Shown in pieces: positions 32,601 through 44,185 of a DNA stretch of 64,000 nt (positions within the stretch are counted from its first letter, which is position 1; each line of letters opens with the position of its first letter). The position numbers and the translations under genes were made by a program. The notes below the pieces were generated by a model. That model did not search any database and had not been told where the DNA came from. It saw nothing but the letters and a program-made list of their open reading frames with translations. Source of the stretch: Neostapfia colusana (taxonomy: Eukaryota; Streptophyta; Magnoliopsida; Poales; Poaceae); the NCBI GenBank assembly GCA_030760725.1, contig JASWHV010000008.1, positions 46,014,057-46,078,056 on the forward strand, written 5' to 3'.

Positions 32601-33042
32601 CGTGGGAAAAACAGAACGAGGCCGGGATTTTTATAGACGGGGGAGGGCGGCGGGGTGGTTTAGATCATGTCCGCGTCACCTACGAACAGAATTCAGCGGG
32701 GATACGCCGAAATCCCGATCGGTTTTGATTCGGGCGCGATGGAGTCCGGCGCTGGCGCGAGGTAGACGACGATCGGGTGGGCCCCGCCTGTCAGTGTGAG
32801 GCAGCAGCGCGCGCGGCTGCGGGCTGGCGCGGGCGCTGGCTGGGCCGGCTGGTGGGTTTCGGCCCACTGGCCGGTTTTTTTCTGTTTTCTCTTTTTCTTT
32901 TTCTATTTCTTTTCTGATTTGAGTTTGATTTGAATTCCAGTTTGAATTTGAATTTTTGCAAAACATGCAACACGTCCAAAAATTTTTAAATCCTCCTCTT
33001 AACATGATTTAGAGTTTTGAATCAAAATTTTGGGGTGTTACA
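29605..33042 (-). repeat. 3' LTR of element D (3438 bp)
   Basis: In sense it begins TGTAACACCCC at 33042 and ends GGGTGTGACA at 29605. It contains a candidate TATA (sense TATAAAAAT, about 32635-32627), an open GC-rich exon, a 30 kb-region intron with conserved palindromes and a poly(A) signal (29706-29701). Another TATAAAG lies at about 32089-32083, so the start site is uncertain. Confidence 0.93.
29809..32359 (-). pseudogene. LTR gene copy in the D 3' LTR (stop in last exon)
   Basis: Exon 1 is open up to 32359 (...FQDLRAQENPRG, donor GAG|GTGAGA, no in-frame ATG found). Exon 2 is 31076-31008 (PAQEQVIPFQDQDYPF..., 69 nt) and exon 3 is 29909-29809 (GQDNEVVYNDQDFGPEEGF, 101 nt). All joins are phase 1. 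This copy has a TAG in exon 3 after EEGF, and its exon 2 donor is GCAGGT; the 5' LTR copy has Tyr there and GCAAGT. The 5' LTR copy is therefore the better representative. Confidence 0.33.
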
Positions 33043-33048
33043 GCTCTA

Positions 33049-33060
33049 CCCCCCTTAAAA
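33049..33060 (-). other. Polypurine tract of element D
   Basis: The sense reading TTTTAAGGGGGG ends six bases before the LTR start at 33042. Confidence 0.85.
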
Positions 33061-33088
33061 GAAATCTCGTCCTCGAGATTGGTGGTTC

Positions 33089-35764
33089 TTAAGAAAACAA
33101 TTCCGGAAATTGTGCCTTGAGCTCATCTTCCCGCTCCCAGGTGGCTTCCTCTTCTGAGTGATGCTTCCACTGCACCTTGCACATCCGGATTCTTTTATTT
33201 CTGATGAGGCGTTCCATTGTCTCCAAAATCTTGTATGGTTGCTCGGCATAAGACAAATCCTCAGCTACGTTCACTTCATTCATGGGTAACACCTCCTTAG
33301 GCGTCCTCAAGCATTTCTTGAGTTGTGACACATGGAATACATCGTGCACATCCGATAGATGAGCCGGTAATTCTAGTTGATACGCCACTTCGCCTTTCCT
33401 CTCCAAAACTTGAAAGGGTCCGATGTATCGAGGTGACAACTTCCCTTTCATCTTGAACCGACGAAGTCCTCTGATAGGGGACACCTTGAGATAAACATAG
33501 TCTCCCACGTTGAAAACGAGCTCTCTTCTTCGTACATCAGCATAACTCTTTTGGCATGTCTGTGCTATCCTCAAATTGTTGCGAATTTCCCTTACCTTTG
33601 CCTCGGCTTCTTGTAGTACTTCTGGACCAAACACTTTACTTTCCCCCGTTTGGTTCCAAAATAGGGGAGTTTTGCACTTCCTCCCGTACAAAGCTTCAAA
33701 CGGTGACATCTTCATACTAGCTTGATAGCTGTTGTTATAAGAAAACTCCGCATACGGTAAGTTCTTGTCCCAACTCCTATTGTTTTTGAGTGCACATGCC
33801 CTTAGCATATCTTCAAGGATCTGATTGGTTCTTTCCGTCTGCCCATCAGTTTGGGGATGATAGGCAGAACTAAAGTTCAGATGGGTTCCCATGGTTTCGT
33901 GCAACTTCTGCCAGAACCTTGAGGTGAACTGTGTCCCTCGATCCGACACAATCTTCTTTGGCACTCCATGGTTACACACGATCCTTGACATGTACAACTC
34001 TGCCAATTTGGATCCGCTGTAGCTTTCTTTCACGGGGATGAAATGAGCTACCTTGGTTAGGCTATCGATGATGAACCATATCGAATCATATCTTGATTGA
34101 GTCCTAGGCAATCCCGCGATGAAATCCATGCTGATTTCTTCCCATTTCCATTCAGGCACTTTGAGTGGTTGCAATAATCCCGCGGGTCGTTGATGTTCTG
34201 CTTTCACCAACTGACATGTGTCACATAGGGCAACATGTTCCGCGACATCTCGCTTCATGCCATACCACCAATACCTGCTTTTAAGGTCCTGGTACATCTT
34301 CGTACTCCCAGGATGAATGGAATAGTCAGAATCATGAGCCTCCTTCAAAATCAATTTACGGATCTCCTTTACTTCTGGCACACAGATTCTTTTCCCGTGC
34401 CACACCGTTCTTTGTTCATCCTCTCTAAAACCCTGAGCTTTATTTTCCTTGATGAGTTGTCTGATCTCTTGTATCTTCTCATCATTCTTTTGGCCCTTGC
34501 ATATGTCTCGCTCGAGTGTGGAGTCCACTTCCATGGCGATGGCTTCACCACTATTTACTAGGCATAGATTGAGCCTTATAACCTCGTCCTTCAATTCTGC
34601 AGGCATGTCCTTCAAGCTCGACTTATTGACCTGCACTTTCCGACTCAAAGCATCGGCCACGACGTTTGCTTTCCCAGGATGATAGTTGATGCCCACATCA
34701 AAGTCATTGATTAGGTCTAACCATCTCCTTTGTCTGAGGTTGAGATCTGGCTGTGTGAAAATGTACTTCAAACTCTTATGATCCGTATATATCTCGGTCC
34801 TCTTCCCCATCAAATAGTGTCGCCAAATTTTCAACGCGTGTACCACTGTGGCTAGTTCTAGGTCATGTGTAGGATAGTTCTTCTCGTGCTTCCGAAGCTG
34901 CCAGGATGCATAAGCCACGCCATGCCCTTCTTGCATAAGAACACATCCCAACCCGTTTCCAGAGGCATCGCAGTACACCGTGAAGCTCTTATGCATATCT
35001 GGCATAACCAGCACTGGGGCTGTTGTCAATCTTTCCTTTAACTCCTGAAAACTCTTCTCGCACTGCAGCGTCCGTGTGAAGGTGATTCCCTTCTCCAACA
35101 GTTTGGTGAGAGGTCTCGGGATCTTAGAGAATCCCTCAATAAACCGTCGATAGTATCCAGCCAATCCCAAGAAGCTTCGAACTTCCCCGACATTTTCAGG
35201 GGTCTTCCACTTCTGTATATCCTCGATTTTGGCAGGATCCACGGAGATTCCTCCCTCCGAGATTATATGTCCTAAGAAGGGAACTCTCTTCAGCCAAAAC
35301 TCACACTTGCTCAACTTGGCATATAGTTGGTGTTCTCTTAGCCTCTGCAACACCAACCTTAGATGTTTCTCATGTTCTTCTTCATCTATGGAGAAGACGA
35401 GAATGTCATCTATGAAAACCACCACAAATTTGTCCAGATATTCCATGAATACCTTGTTCATGAGATACATAAAGTATGCCGGGGCATTAGTTAGCCCGAA
35501 AGGCATGACAGTGTATTCATACAGTCCGTACCGAGATACAAAAGCTGTCTTGGGAATATCAGATTGCCTTATCTTGAGTTGGTGGTATCCCGACCTGAGA
35601 TCAATTTTCGAGAACACACAAGCTCCCCTCAACTGATCAAACAAGTCTTCAATGCGGGGTAATGGGTACTTGTTTTTGATGGTTACCTCATCAAAGCACG
35701 GTAATCCACGCATAACCTTTGGGTTCCGTCTTTCTTGGGCACAAATATCACCGGAGCTCCCCAT
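33089..35764 (-). pseudogene. Element D Pol: RT, RNase H, integrase, chromodomain-like tail (891 codons open)
   Basis: Residue positions within the open run: RT from about 27 (EVTIKNKYPLPR) with the catalytic FIDD at 117-120; FLGLAGYYRRF; RNase H from about 260 (FTVYCDASGNGLGCVLM, TDHKSLKYIFTQPDLNLRQ, NVVADALSRK); integrase zinc head (HPGSTKMYQD, CDTCQLVKAEH) and DDE core (SMDFIAGLP, IVSDRGTQFTSRFW, SSAYHPQTDGQTERTNQ). The C-terminal tail YKILETMERLIRNKRIR...VQWKHHSEEEATWE is chromodomain-like, stop TAA at 33091-33089. The middle cage Trp is present, but the first and third aromatic positions of the HP1-type cage are not, as in the group II chromodomains of Tekay elements. Only a single-base frameshift near 35690 separates it from the upstream frame; the first Met is therefore not a real start. 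Confidence 0.92.
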
Positions 35765-36819
35765 GGTGAGGAACTAGGGCGAATATACCCCTTCTCCGTC
35801 AATTCTCTCAAATGATCCTTAAGTTCTTCTAGCTGCTTGGAGTCCATCCGATAAGGTCTCTTGTATATCGGGGCTGTTCCAGGCACTAGCTCAATTGCAA
35901 ATTCCACTTCACGATCGGGAGGCATACCTGGCAATTCTTCCGGAAAAACATCTGGATATTCCCGGATAATCCTGATCTCCTCCACTTTCACCTCAACTTG
36001 ATTTAATTTAATGTCCCTCCTAGGCTCGTGTATTGTTATGAACTTTACTCTTGTGCCACTAGGGTGAGTTAGTTCCACCGTTCTGGTCAAACAATGAATG
36101 ATTCTCTTATGTTTGGTCAACCAATCCATGCCCAAAATAATATCGATCCCTTGGGAATCTATCACTATGAGGTTAGCAGTAAACACTACCCCATTAATGT
36201 CTAGATTCACCTTGGGACACACTTGTCTTGTCCTTATTTCTCCACCCGGAGAGTTTACGGCTAGCATATGGTTCATTTGTGTTGTTGCTAGGTCATACTT
36301 CTTAACAAACCCTTGAGCAATAAACGAGTGGGTGGCACTAGAATCAAACAGCAGGGTTGCAAGGTGTAAATTGGCAGGAAACTTACCAACTACCACGTCG
36401 GGTGCATCTTGTGCTTCCTCCATAGTGACGTGGTTCACCCGTCCTCTCATTACTTTCTGCTGTTGTGGCTGCGCGAGCTTCTTCTTTGGGCACTTATGGG
36501 CATAGTGCCCCACTTCACCACAGCTAAAACATTGCACCCCAACCTTAGGTGCTTGGCCTTTGTTGTCTTGGGGTTGGTTCGGGGGTCCTTGCGCTGCTGG
36601 TCGAGGTGGATATGCAGGGCGAGGCTGCTGTACAAACTGACGTGGTGGCTGTGCTGGTGCTGCCGGAGGCCTGTAGTTCGGGTTGTACCCTCTTGGTGCT
36701 GAGTAGGGTACCGCAGCACGGCTCGTCTGCCCCGTAGGTTGCTGCATCATACGGGGGTGAGTGTTGCTTCCCGAGGCTTGATGTGACCAACCGGCCTTCC
36801 TCTTATTCTCATTTTCCAA
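35683..36819 (-). pseudogene. Element D Gag C-terminus, protease and RT lead-in
   Basis: It begins at the frameshift near 36815. A Pro/Gln/Ala-rich linker leads to the CCHC knuckle CFSCGEVGHYAHKCP (about 36529-36485), then HVTMEEAQDAPDVVVGKF and the protease with an intact active site, LFDSSATHSFIAQGF. It is the only protease of the five elements that keeps both the catalytic Asp and the open frame. ILGMDWLTKHK, EYPDVFPEELPGMPPDREV and YKRPYRMDSKQ follow, then VPKKDGTQRLCVDYR before the second frameshift. Confidence 0.9.
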
Positions 36820-37556
36820 GCCTTTAGCTTCCTTTCTACCACAAAGGCTTTGCCCACCATCTTTTGGAAGCTTTCATACTCATTAGAGGACATTGCACAC
36901 TGCATCTCTGCGGTAAGTCCTTCCACGAAACAATCTTGTTTCTGCTCATCAGTCTCTATGTCCCGTGGGGCATAGCGGGATAGTTGGGTAAATTTAGTGA
37001 GGTATTCCCTCACCGTCATGTTTCCCTGCTGCAGTCCCAAAAACTCCTTCCTCTTGTTTTTGAGTTCACCTCTTGGGATGTAATGGTTGCGGAAGCTACG
37101 CTTGAACTCTTCCTAAGTGATGTTCTCAGGGCCATGATGGGCGGCCACATAGGCGGTCCACCAATCAGCAGCAGGTCCATGCAATTGATGAGAGGCAAAC
37201 AGCACCCTCTCATACCCTTGGCACTGTATGATCCTCATCTTACTTTCAATGGTCTTCAGCCAATCATCTACCTCCATAGGTTCGGCAGCACTTGCAAACT
37301 TTGGAGGTTGAGTTCCTAGAAACTCACTCAACCTTGGTTGGCGCGGTGCAGCTTGTGGAGGTGGAACTTGATGCAAGTTGGCCACCACTTGAGTCAAGTT
37401 CTGGATGAGCTGATTTTGATTCTCCAGCATTTGGTGGAGGGGATCAACTCCTTCACGGCGACCACCCCGGTCCTGGCCTCCAGAAAGATGAGGGTTGCAT
37501 GCCTCATCGTTGTTGTTGGCGGGGTTGGCAGCACGTCCTTTTCCTCTTCCGGCCAT
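36747..37556 (-). pseudogene. Element D Gag N-terminus (one TAG)
   Basis: The ATG at 37556-37554 directly follows TTCTGCCAG, an acceptor-like site. MAGRGKGRAANPANN is followed by a Gln/Asn-rich helix (LHQMLENQNQLIQNLTQVV), the LGTQPPKF motif, LHGPAADWWTAYV and EFLGLQQGNMTVREYLTKF. A TAG replaces the Trp codon usual in the ITW block (about 37115); a single-base frameshift near 36815 ends the frame. Confidence 0.9.
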
Positions 37557-37905
37557 CTGGCAGAATCAACCAATGTTAACTTGAAAGCATTTAGTATTAT
37601 CTTACTACTTTCATTTATTTGTGCTTTGAAGTGTTGAGGCTTTGTTATACTTTTCTGAGGGTTCATTTCTCACACAATAATAAATGCAATATTATTTCAT
37701 GTGGTTTCACACACCAAGGCAAAACAATCTAAAGACGAGGCTGTGGACAATTGCTCATGGCTTCCACAACTCACGTCAAACACCAAGCATTAACACACCA
37801 TTTACTTAACGTAACGACTCGACTATTCGACATGTTGCTAACTAAGGGAAGGACTCTACACTACTTGTTTCCTTGAGCTGGCTCTTCGGGATCTTCCTCA
37901 TCATT

Positions 37906-38631
37906 TCAGCTGCCTTCTGACTCTGCTTTGGGTGGGGAGGCTGCTGGTGGAGAAGTGCGACGATGCCTGATCGCTCGGTGATCTGGGGAGTCAGGGGTCC
38001 ATGTATCATTCACGGTGACACACAGTTCATTCCCATCTCCTCTTTCTCTCGCCCTCAAGCAGGCTCGCAGCAATGCCTCCATTTCCTTCAGGGTGTCCCG
38101 AACATCCTGAAGCTCTTGTTGACACTCCTACAGTCGAGTGCTGAGCATAGCAGCATCCTCCAAGCACAAGTCCATGTGCTCATGGGAAGTCCCTTGCTGC
38201 ACTGGCGGGTACTTATACTCCGTTGTACCACTCTCACGCTGGAGGACATACATGTACTCAGTCCTGTCCAGGTGGCGACGATAGATGTGACTCTGGCAGG
38301 TGATGGCCTCCCAGGTGACATCCTTCTCCGCATCGACCTGTGTCGCTCTACAAGCTGGAGAGCGGTGGATCTTAAGCAGCTGATTTTCGTGTATAATCCT
38401 CATCTCTGAACTCCACTCTTCCCTCTTCTCACGGATGGTTCGGGTGGAGTTATAGTGGATGATTAGCTTGCCCGTATTGCCGGCGGCTTCGAGCATACGT
38501 AGAAGACGGCGCAACAAGCCTCCTACTGCCAATCCGTAGGAAAGGTACGTCACCGGACGGCTCTCCTCTCTCTCGGCAAGGGCAACTACGGGAACTCTCC
38601 CTCCTGTGGACTTGCGGGCGGTGCGAACCAT
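37906..38631 (-). pseudogene. Element D ORF0: histone H3 tail-like N-terminus plus coiled coil (241 codons, one TAG)
   Basis: The ATG (38631-38629) directly follows CTTTTTGTTTTAG, an excellent 3' splice site. The N-terminus MVRTARKSTGGRVP matches histone H3 residues 1-16 apart from a three-residue gap (H3 positions 4-6), and the ARKSTGG block is identical. The remainder is not histone-like: it has no histone fold, contains a helical Leu/Arg segment (GGLLRRLLRMLEAA), a middle region (EDVTWEAITCQ-type) and a heptad-like helix after the stop (ELQDVRDTLKEMEALLRA). An in-frame TAG (38130-38128) interrupts it; the frame then runs to TGA 37908-37906. It sits between PBS and gag, the place of the extra ORF0 reported for RIRE3-type elements. 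Role unknown; chromatin mimicry is an inference. Confidence 0.6.
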
Positions 38632-38834
38632 CTAAAACAAAAAGTATTTTAAAATTAGGTTAGATAAACTCTCAAACAAAAATCCTATTTTGAATGAAAG
38701 TTGGGGTTAGATGAAGAAAGTGACTCCATTAATTAACACTTTTCAACACACACCATGTAAAATAGTTTTTAAGAAAATAGGACCCTTAAATACGTCCATT
38801 TCTACCTAGGTCCATGTTCCTACGGGCAACCTTG

Positions 38835-38846
38835 GCTCTGATACCA
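38835..38846 (-). other. Primer binding site of element D (tRNA-iMet)
   Basis: The sense reading TGGTATCAGAGC begins 4 nt after the LTR end. It is followed in sense by GACCTAG|GTAGAAATGG, a donor-like site shared with element C. Confidence 0.95.
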
Positions 38847-38850
38847 CTTC

Positions 38851-41800
38851 TGTCACACCCGTTTTTTCCGAAGAACAACCAAGTGAATATCACATGTATG
38901 CCAGGATCATTTTCTCATACATGTGATGACAAATAGTGAAGCATCATTTATTACAAGCCAGGTGTCGAATATAAATAAGTCTTACATAGCAAATGTCTCG
39001 ATGGACAATAATAAGTCATCACAAATAAATAAACTAGCAGCGGAATATTATTCTTTAGGGCTCCGTCACAGGCGTTGCCCGGGGGTCTCCATGAACATAG
39101 AAACCTTCTTCGGGTCCAAAGTCTTGGTCATTATACACCACCTCATTATCTTGACCTGAGCAGCAATATAAACCAACAAAATATGCAAGGTTGAGTACCA
39201 ATGGTACTCAGCAAGTGTAGGAAAATTATATCATGCATGGCTAGATCAAGGAGAGGTTGAACTCATGGTTAAATCACTACGCAATTAATACCTATCACCT
39301 TAGCTTATTAAGCACCTACATTACTACACAAGTGAAATGGTCCCAATCTCCCATCCCATCATCATAACCAAATAACCATAACATCATTTTCAATGTTAAG
39401 CTCCCCGCTTAACATCCACAACTTCAAAAACCATCACTCCTCTAATCATGAATAAGTCCAAGCCGCTCTTGACCGTGAGCACGGCTGTCATGACAGTTTT
39501 GACTCTGCAGAGTTTGTACCACTGTACCCACATGTAGTGATTTCATCCCCCGTTGCCAGGTGGACTAAAAGAACCTCCATTATGCTAGTGGCTACGAACC
39601 ACATCCACACTTCCCAGGTGTGTAGCCAGGAGATCACTACGAAGCCTTTACAAAGGGATTCCCGACGAGCGTGGGCCCACTGAGGTTTCACCCCTAATAG
39701 CATACAAGAGGCTCCAACCCCGCTGCAGTGGCCCCCTCTTGAGCCTTGCGGTTCATATGGTAGTCCAGCTGACACCTACTCCCCGCACCATCCAACACAC
39801 CCATACTACGCCGGGGATACACCTAATTAATTGGCCAAGCTGCCCCATCTCAGCATGTGGTTGGCACTGTAAAGCCAGGTTACATGCTCCATGAACCGGT
39901 CCTTAGGATCCAGGCAAGTACTAAGCACAAACCTGAGTCTCGTGCACCCAGCACACAACCAAAACATCCAACTTGCCTTGGTCCCTACCTCTACATAACT
40001 CACAATATCTCATTCAAGAGTATGGTAAAATAAACTGATGATCTCATATCCCAAATATCCCATTCTAAGCATGGCTAAGCATATGCATAATAATAAATGA
40101 CATGATAAAATAAATCCCAACCCAAGCTACAAGGAAACAAGGTAATGCAATTCTAGGGAAACTTCCTAGCATGGGTTTCATATTTCATTTGACAATGCAA
40201 ATAATTCTATCTACACATCCTAGTATAGGATCAAAGTGGTCAAGGATACTTGCCTCCTTCTTGCTGCTCTTGAAATGGGTAGTCCTGATCTTGGAAAGGA
40301 ATAACTTGCTCTTGAGCAGGTTCTACTTCATACCATCACACATAGCAAAAGAAAAACAACAATCTATAAGACATAGTTCACACTTCCACTTCATACAAAC
40401 CACACATTCACATTTATGAAAGTCATTCACAATTATATATGTTGTGGTTACTCTATGTGTGTTGATTTGTGGCTTGCATACACTTTTAATCATGTGTATA
40501 TGATTCCTACTTTGGTGTTCACATTTATACTTACCTACTATATATACATATATGAGTTTCCAATTTAAATAAATTCCTTATATTTAATTACTACACCTTT
40601 TAGCTACCAAGTATGCATGAAAGGTATTTTCCTTCTCCATAAGTGTCTTCATTATTTCTACCAACCCTAAACTGAATTCTTTGGATTTTAGAAACTCTAT
40701 TTATCATTTATTAGTTGCTACATTTTCAGATTTATTTTCCTATGCATAAATGTGTACTTTATTATGAAAATAGTAATACGCATCATCTAAACAGAATAGG
40801 TTCTGGTCCTAAATAATTTAATAACATATTTTGACCTTTACCTCAGATGTAAACTATTTCTCAATTATTTTCCCTATTTTCTAAAACTATTCTTTACTTA
40901 AAAATGTGTCCCTAAATGTGAATAATAAATTAAACAGATTCAATTCAGCCCAAAATAATTTTTTATCTCACTCCAAAGTTTCCTAAATAATGAGAAAGTC
41001 TTTAATTAAATTCTGACAATATGTTTGTCTCACTTTTTAATTTTTAAACACTAGCCACTTATTCAATTTCCTAAATTAAATACTAAACAGGGCTAAAAAG
41101 TTAAACTCACCCCATTACAGGGTCTATAATATTATTTTCAGAATTTCCAGGGGTCTAGCTACACTTATCAAAGGTGTTTTTCCTAATTTTCATTAAGTCC
41201 AGGGGCTAAAACTGATTTTTAAATGAATTTACATGATTTTCTGGAGTTCCAGGGGCTAGATCAGAAGTTTCCGGGGCTAGCTCTTATTTCCTGAGAACCC
41301 CAGGGGGTAGCACGTAAGATTCCCAGTCTTTATAACGCGGGGCTGACGTGGACCGTCCGATTTTAAACTGACGGCTGAAATTATAACGTCGAACCGGTAC
41401 GCGGGGATTTAAACCCTACCGTACGATTTAAAATAAACGGCGCACAAGCGGCCACGTCACTCTGATCGAGCGCGGGCGGCGCTGCCGGCGGCGCACGGCG
41501 GCAGGAAGCGACGATCTCGCCGGAAACTTTCGGATCTTCGGGAATTCTTCCTAGAACTGTGATTTTATGGCATAGATCGGTGGAGGGGAGGTCGGGGATC
41601 TCACCAAGGGGGTTTTCTTGAGCTCGGAGGTCCTGGAAGGTGATCGGCGACGAGGTCCGAGGCGAAACCACGGCGAAGCTCGTCGGCGCTGTGTTTACAC
41701 CGCAAGTCACCAAGTTTTCTGCACCTGCAAGGTTCCCCGGAGACGGTGGATCATGACCAGTGAGTTAGATCGGAATTTCCGAGCTTAGATCAGCCAGAAT

Positions 41801-42291
41801 TCGCCGGAGAAGTCTCGGTTCTCACCGGAGGAAAAATCGGCGATCGCGTGGGAAAAACAGAACGAGGCCGGGGTTTTTATAGACGGGGGAGGGCGGCGGG
41901 GTGGTTTAGATCATGTCCGCGTCGCCTACGAACAGAATTCAGCGGGGATACGCCGAAATCCCGATCGGTTTTGATTCGGGCGCGAGGGAGTCCGGCGCTG
42001 GCGCGAGGTAGACGACGATCGGGTGGGCCCCGCCTGTCAGTGTGAGGCAGCAGCGCGCGCGGCTGCGGGCTGGCGCGGGCGCTGGCTGGGCCGGCTGGTG
42101 GGTTTCGGCCCACTGGCCGGTTTTTTTTTCTGTTTTTTCTTTTTCTTTTTCTATTTCTTTTCTGATTTGAGTTTGATTTGAATTCTAGTTTGAATTTGAA
42201 TTTTTTGCAAAACATGCAACACGTCCAAAAATTTTTAAATCCTCCTCTTAACATGATTTAGGGTTTTGAATCAAAATTTTGGGGTGTTACA
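38851..42291 (-). repeat. 5' LTR of element D (3441 bp)
   Basis: It is a near-copy of 29605-33042 with the same TATA, exons, palindromes (CTGTCATGACAG at 39485-39496) and poly(A) signal (38952-38947). It ends at the GAAGA duplicate. Confidence 0.95.
39055..41605 (-). CDS. Candidate LTR gene in the D 5' LTR (exons 1 partial, 2, 3)
   Basis: Exon 1 is open to 41605 (FQDLRAQENPLG, donor TTG|GTGAGA). Exon 2 is 40322-40254 (PAQEQVIPFQDQDYPFQEQQ, 69 nt; acceptor GAAGTAG; donor GGAG|GCAAGT). Exon 3 is 39155-39055 (GQDNEVVYNDQDFGPEEGF... ending TPVTEP, stop TAA; acceptor TGCTCAG). All joins are phase 1 and the second intron is again GC-AG, as in A/B, C and F. The peptide is acidic and Gln-rich. A poly(A) signal lies about 105 bp downstream. 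The initiation codon is not identified: the GC-rich exon 1 frame has no ATG between its upstream stop and the donor. Confidence 0.38.
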
Positions 42292-42296
42292 GAAGA
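42292..42296. repeat. Right target-site duplication of element D (GAAGA)
   Basis: Matches 29600-29604. Confidence 0.92.
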
Positions 42297-42815
42297 GTGG
42301 TCGCCTATGGCTCATGTCAACTCCGTAACCACGAGCAGCACTATCCGACTCATGATCTTGAGCTCGCTGCTGTGGTGTTGGCATTGAAAATGTGGAGGCA
42401 CTATTTGCATGGAAACTTAGTGCACCTCTACACCGACCACAAAAGTCTGAAGTATATATCCACTCAAAAGGAGTTGAATATGCGGCAACGGAGATGGATA
42501 GAACTGATCAAAGACTATGAGATCGAGATTCACTACCATCCCAGTAAGGCAAATGTGGTTGCCGACGCCTTAAGCCGCAAATCTCATGCCAACAATCTGC
42601 CCATCACCCCACATGAAGAGGAGGAGCCGAGTCTGTACTTGGTTCCATATGGGGCATTGTATAATCTTGCTCTCGTCCCTACAATACGAGAGGAGATTAT
42701 GGAATCTCAGAAGGAAGACATGGGAATGTCACACATTTGGAGAAGAACGAAGAGTGGCGAAATAAATGCTTCCAAAGGGATGAACATGGTACTCTATGGT
42801 TTAAAGACCGTATAG
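42297..42815 (+). pseudogene. Element A RNase H (continuation)
   Basis: Motifs are VVAYGSCQLRNHEQHYPTHD, LELAAVVLALKMWRHYL, YTDHKSLKYISTQKELN and NVVADALSRKSH. It continues the RNase H begun at about 29545. The frame changes near 42740 to that of the integrase block. Confidence 0.87.
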
Positions 42816-43771
42816 TGGTACCCCGTGACATGAAACTTCGGAAGAAAATCTTGGACGAAGCTCATTTGTACAAGTATTCTATTCATCCAGGCAGCAATAA
42901 GATGTACCAGGATCTGAAAACCAGGTTTTGGTGGACAATGATGAAAAGAGAAATCACAAAGTACGTATCCGAATGTGATACGTGTCAGCGGGTGAAAGCC
43001 GACCATATGTGTAAAGCCGGACAGCTGCAACCATTGAACATTCCGGCGTGGAAGTGGGAGGATATCAGCATGGACTTCATAGTCGGGTTACCTCTCACGT
43101 CTCACAAGCATGACTCGATCTGGGTGATAGTCGATCGACTAACCAAGTCGGCTCATTTTATTCCAGTACATACAAGTTACGTGGCCAAGCAATATGCGGA
43201 GCTGTATATTGCAAGGATCTTGTGCTTGCACGGTGTTCCACGCTCCAGTATTTCAGATCGCGGTGCGCTGTTCGTTGCTCGATTTTGGGAACAGCTGCAT
43301 GCGTCGTTGGGGACCAAACTGATCCGAAGTTCCGCGTATCACCAGCAGACGGATGGTCAAACTGAACAGGTGAATAAAAGTCTTGAAGACATGCTACGCG
43401 CTTGTGCCATCCACCACGACAAAAATTGGGACGATCATTTGCCGCTGGTGGAGTTTTCTTACAAAAATGGCTATCAAGCTAGCATCAAGATGGCACCGTA
43501 TGAAGCTCTCTACGGCCGGAAATGTTGCACACTCCTCAACTGGTGCGAGTCCGGCGAGCGATTTATCTATGGCATTGAACTTGTGAATGAGGCTGAAGAA
43601 CGAGTGCGAGTAATACAAGCTAATCTCAAGGCTGCTCAATCTCGTCAGAAGAGCTATGCGGATAAAAGACGCCGTCCTCTCCACTTCGACATCAGGGACC
43701 ATGTTTATGTCCGTGTGTCTCCAATGAAGGGAGTTCATCGTTTCGGAGTGAAGGGCAAACTTGCGTCGTGA
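42737..43771 (+). pseudogene. Element A integrase
   Basis: It has a zinc-binding head (YSIHPGSNKMYQDL, CDTCQRVKADH) and a DDE core (SMDFIVGLP, SISDRGALFVARFW, SSAYHQQTDGQTEQVNK), then KMAPYEALYGRKC and the GPF-type C-terminal SH3-like lead (FDIRDHVYVRVSPMKG). It ends at a TGA after GKLAS (43769-43771). All catalytic acidic positions are present. Confidence 0.88.
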
Positions 43772-44122
43772 TTCATTGGTCCGTTTGCCATCATTGGAAA
43801 ATGCAGACCCATGGCCTATCGCTTAGAGTTACCGGCGTCGCTTGCAGGAATTCACAACGTCTTTCATATATCTCAGCTGAGGAAGTGCCTCAAACCCTCG
43901 GCTGAAATCTGTACTGAAGACATAGAAGTTCTTCAACCGGACCTCACATATGCAGAATATCCAATCCGGATTATCGATGAAAAGACTCGCGCCACAAGAA
44001 ACCGGACCTTATGGTTCTACAAGGTCTTGTAGAGTAACCATACCGCTGATGAGGTGACATGGAAAAGCGAGGAATATCTACGAACTAATTATCCGGACTT
44101 GCTATCATCATATACCAGGTAA
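43772..44122 (+). pseudogene. Element A Pol C-terminus with chromodomain-like tail
   Basis: In the same frame after the TGA: MAYRLELPASLAGIHNVFH, ISQLRKCLKP, then LTYAEYPIRIIDEKTRATRN and, after a TAG (44030-44032) at the Trp position of the chromodomain, NHTADEVTWKSEEYL. It ends at the TAA after SSYTR (about 44120). The stop removes the only aromatic cage residue usual in this chromodomain class. Confidence 0.82.
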
Positions 44123-44172
44123 AGTGTCACCACTTTGCATTTATTTTGGAATCTCGGGATGAGATTCTTTTT

Positions 44173-44185
44173 AAGGCGGGAGGGA
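44173..44185 (+). other. Polypurine tract of element A
   Basis: AAGGCGGGAGGGA directly precedes the LTR start TGTAAAATCC at 44186. Confidence 0.85.

Larger units (their letters stand above)
29605..42291 (-). mobile_element. Element D: complete, youngest-looking chromovirus-like retrotransposon with histone-H3-like ORF0
   Basis: LTRs are 29605-33042 (3') and 38851-42291 (5'), with GAAGA on both sides, an iMet PBS at 38835-38846 and a PPT at 33049-33060. In sense order it carries ORF0 (38631-37906), gag (37556 down), protease, RT, RNase H, integrase and a chromodomain-like tail (to 33089). By eye the first ~390 bp of the LTRs differ at about eight positions, fewer than in A or C. Damage is light: one TAG in ORF0, one TAG in gag and about two single-base frameshifts. 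It interrupts element A at the start of its RNase H. Confidence 0.95.

Noticed and set aside
38128..38333. ORF0 of D as a diverged host histone H3 gene
   Set aside because: Only the first ~16-20 residues resemble H3; no histone-fold helices follow, and the ORF lies between the PBS and gag of an intact-looking element.
29605..42291. Elements C and D as one family
   Set aside because: They share PBS-leader and PPT sequences and intron blocks, but LTRs, LTR exons, ORF0 content and Gag heads differ clearly. They are treated as related families.
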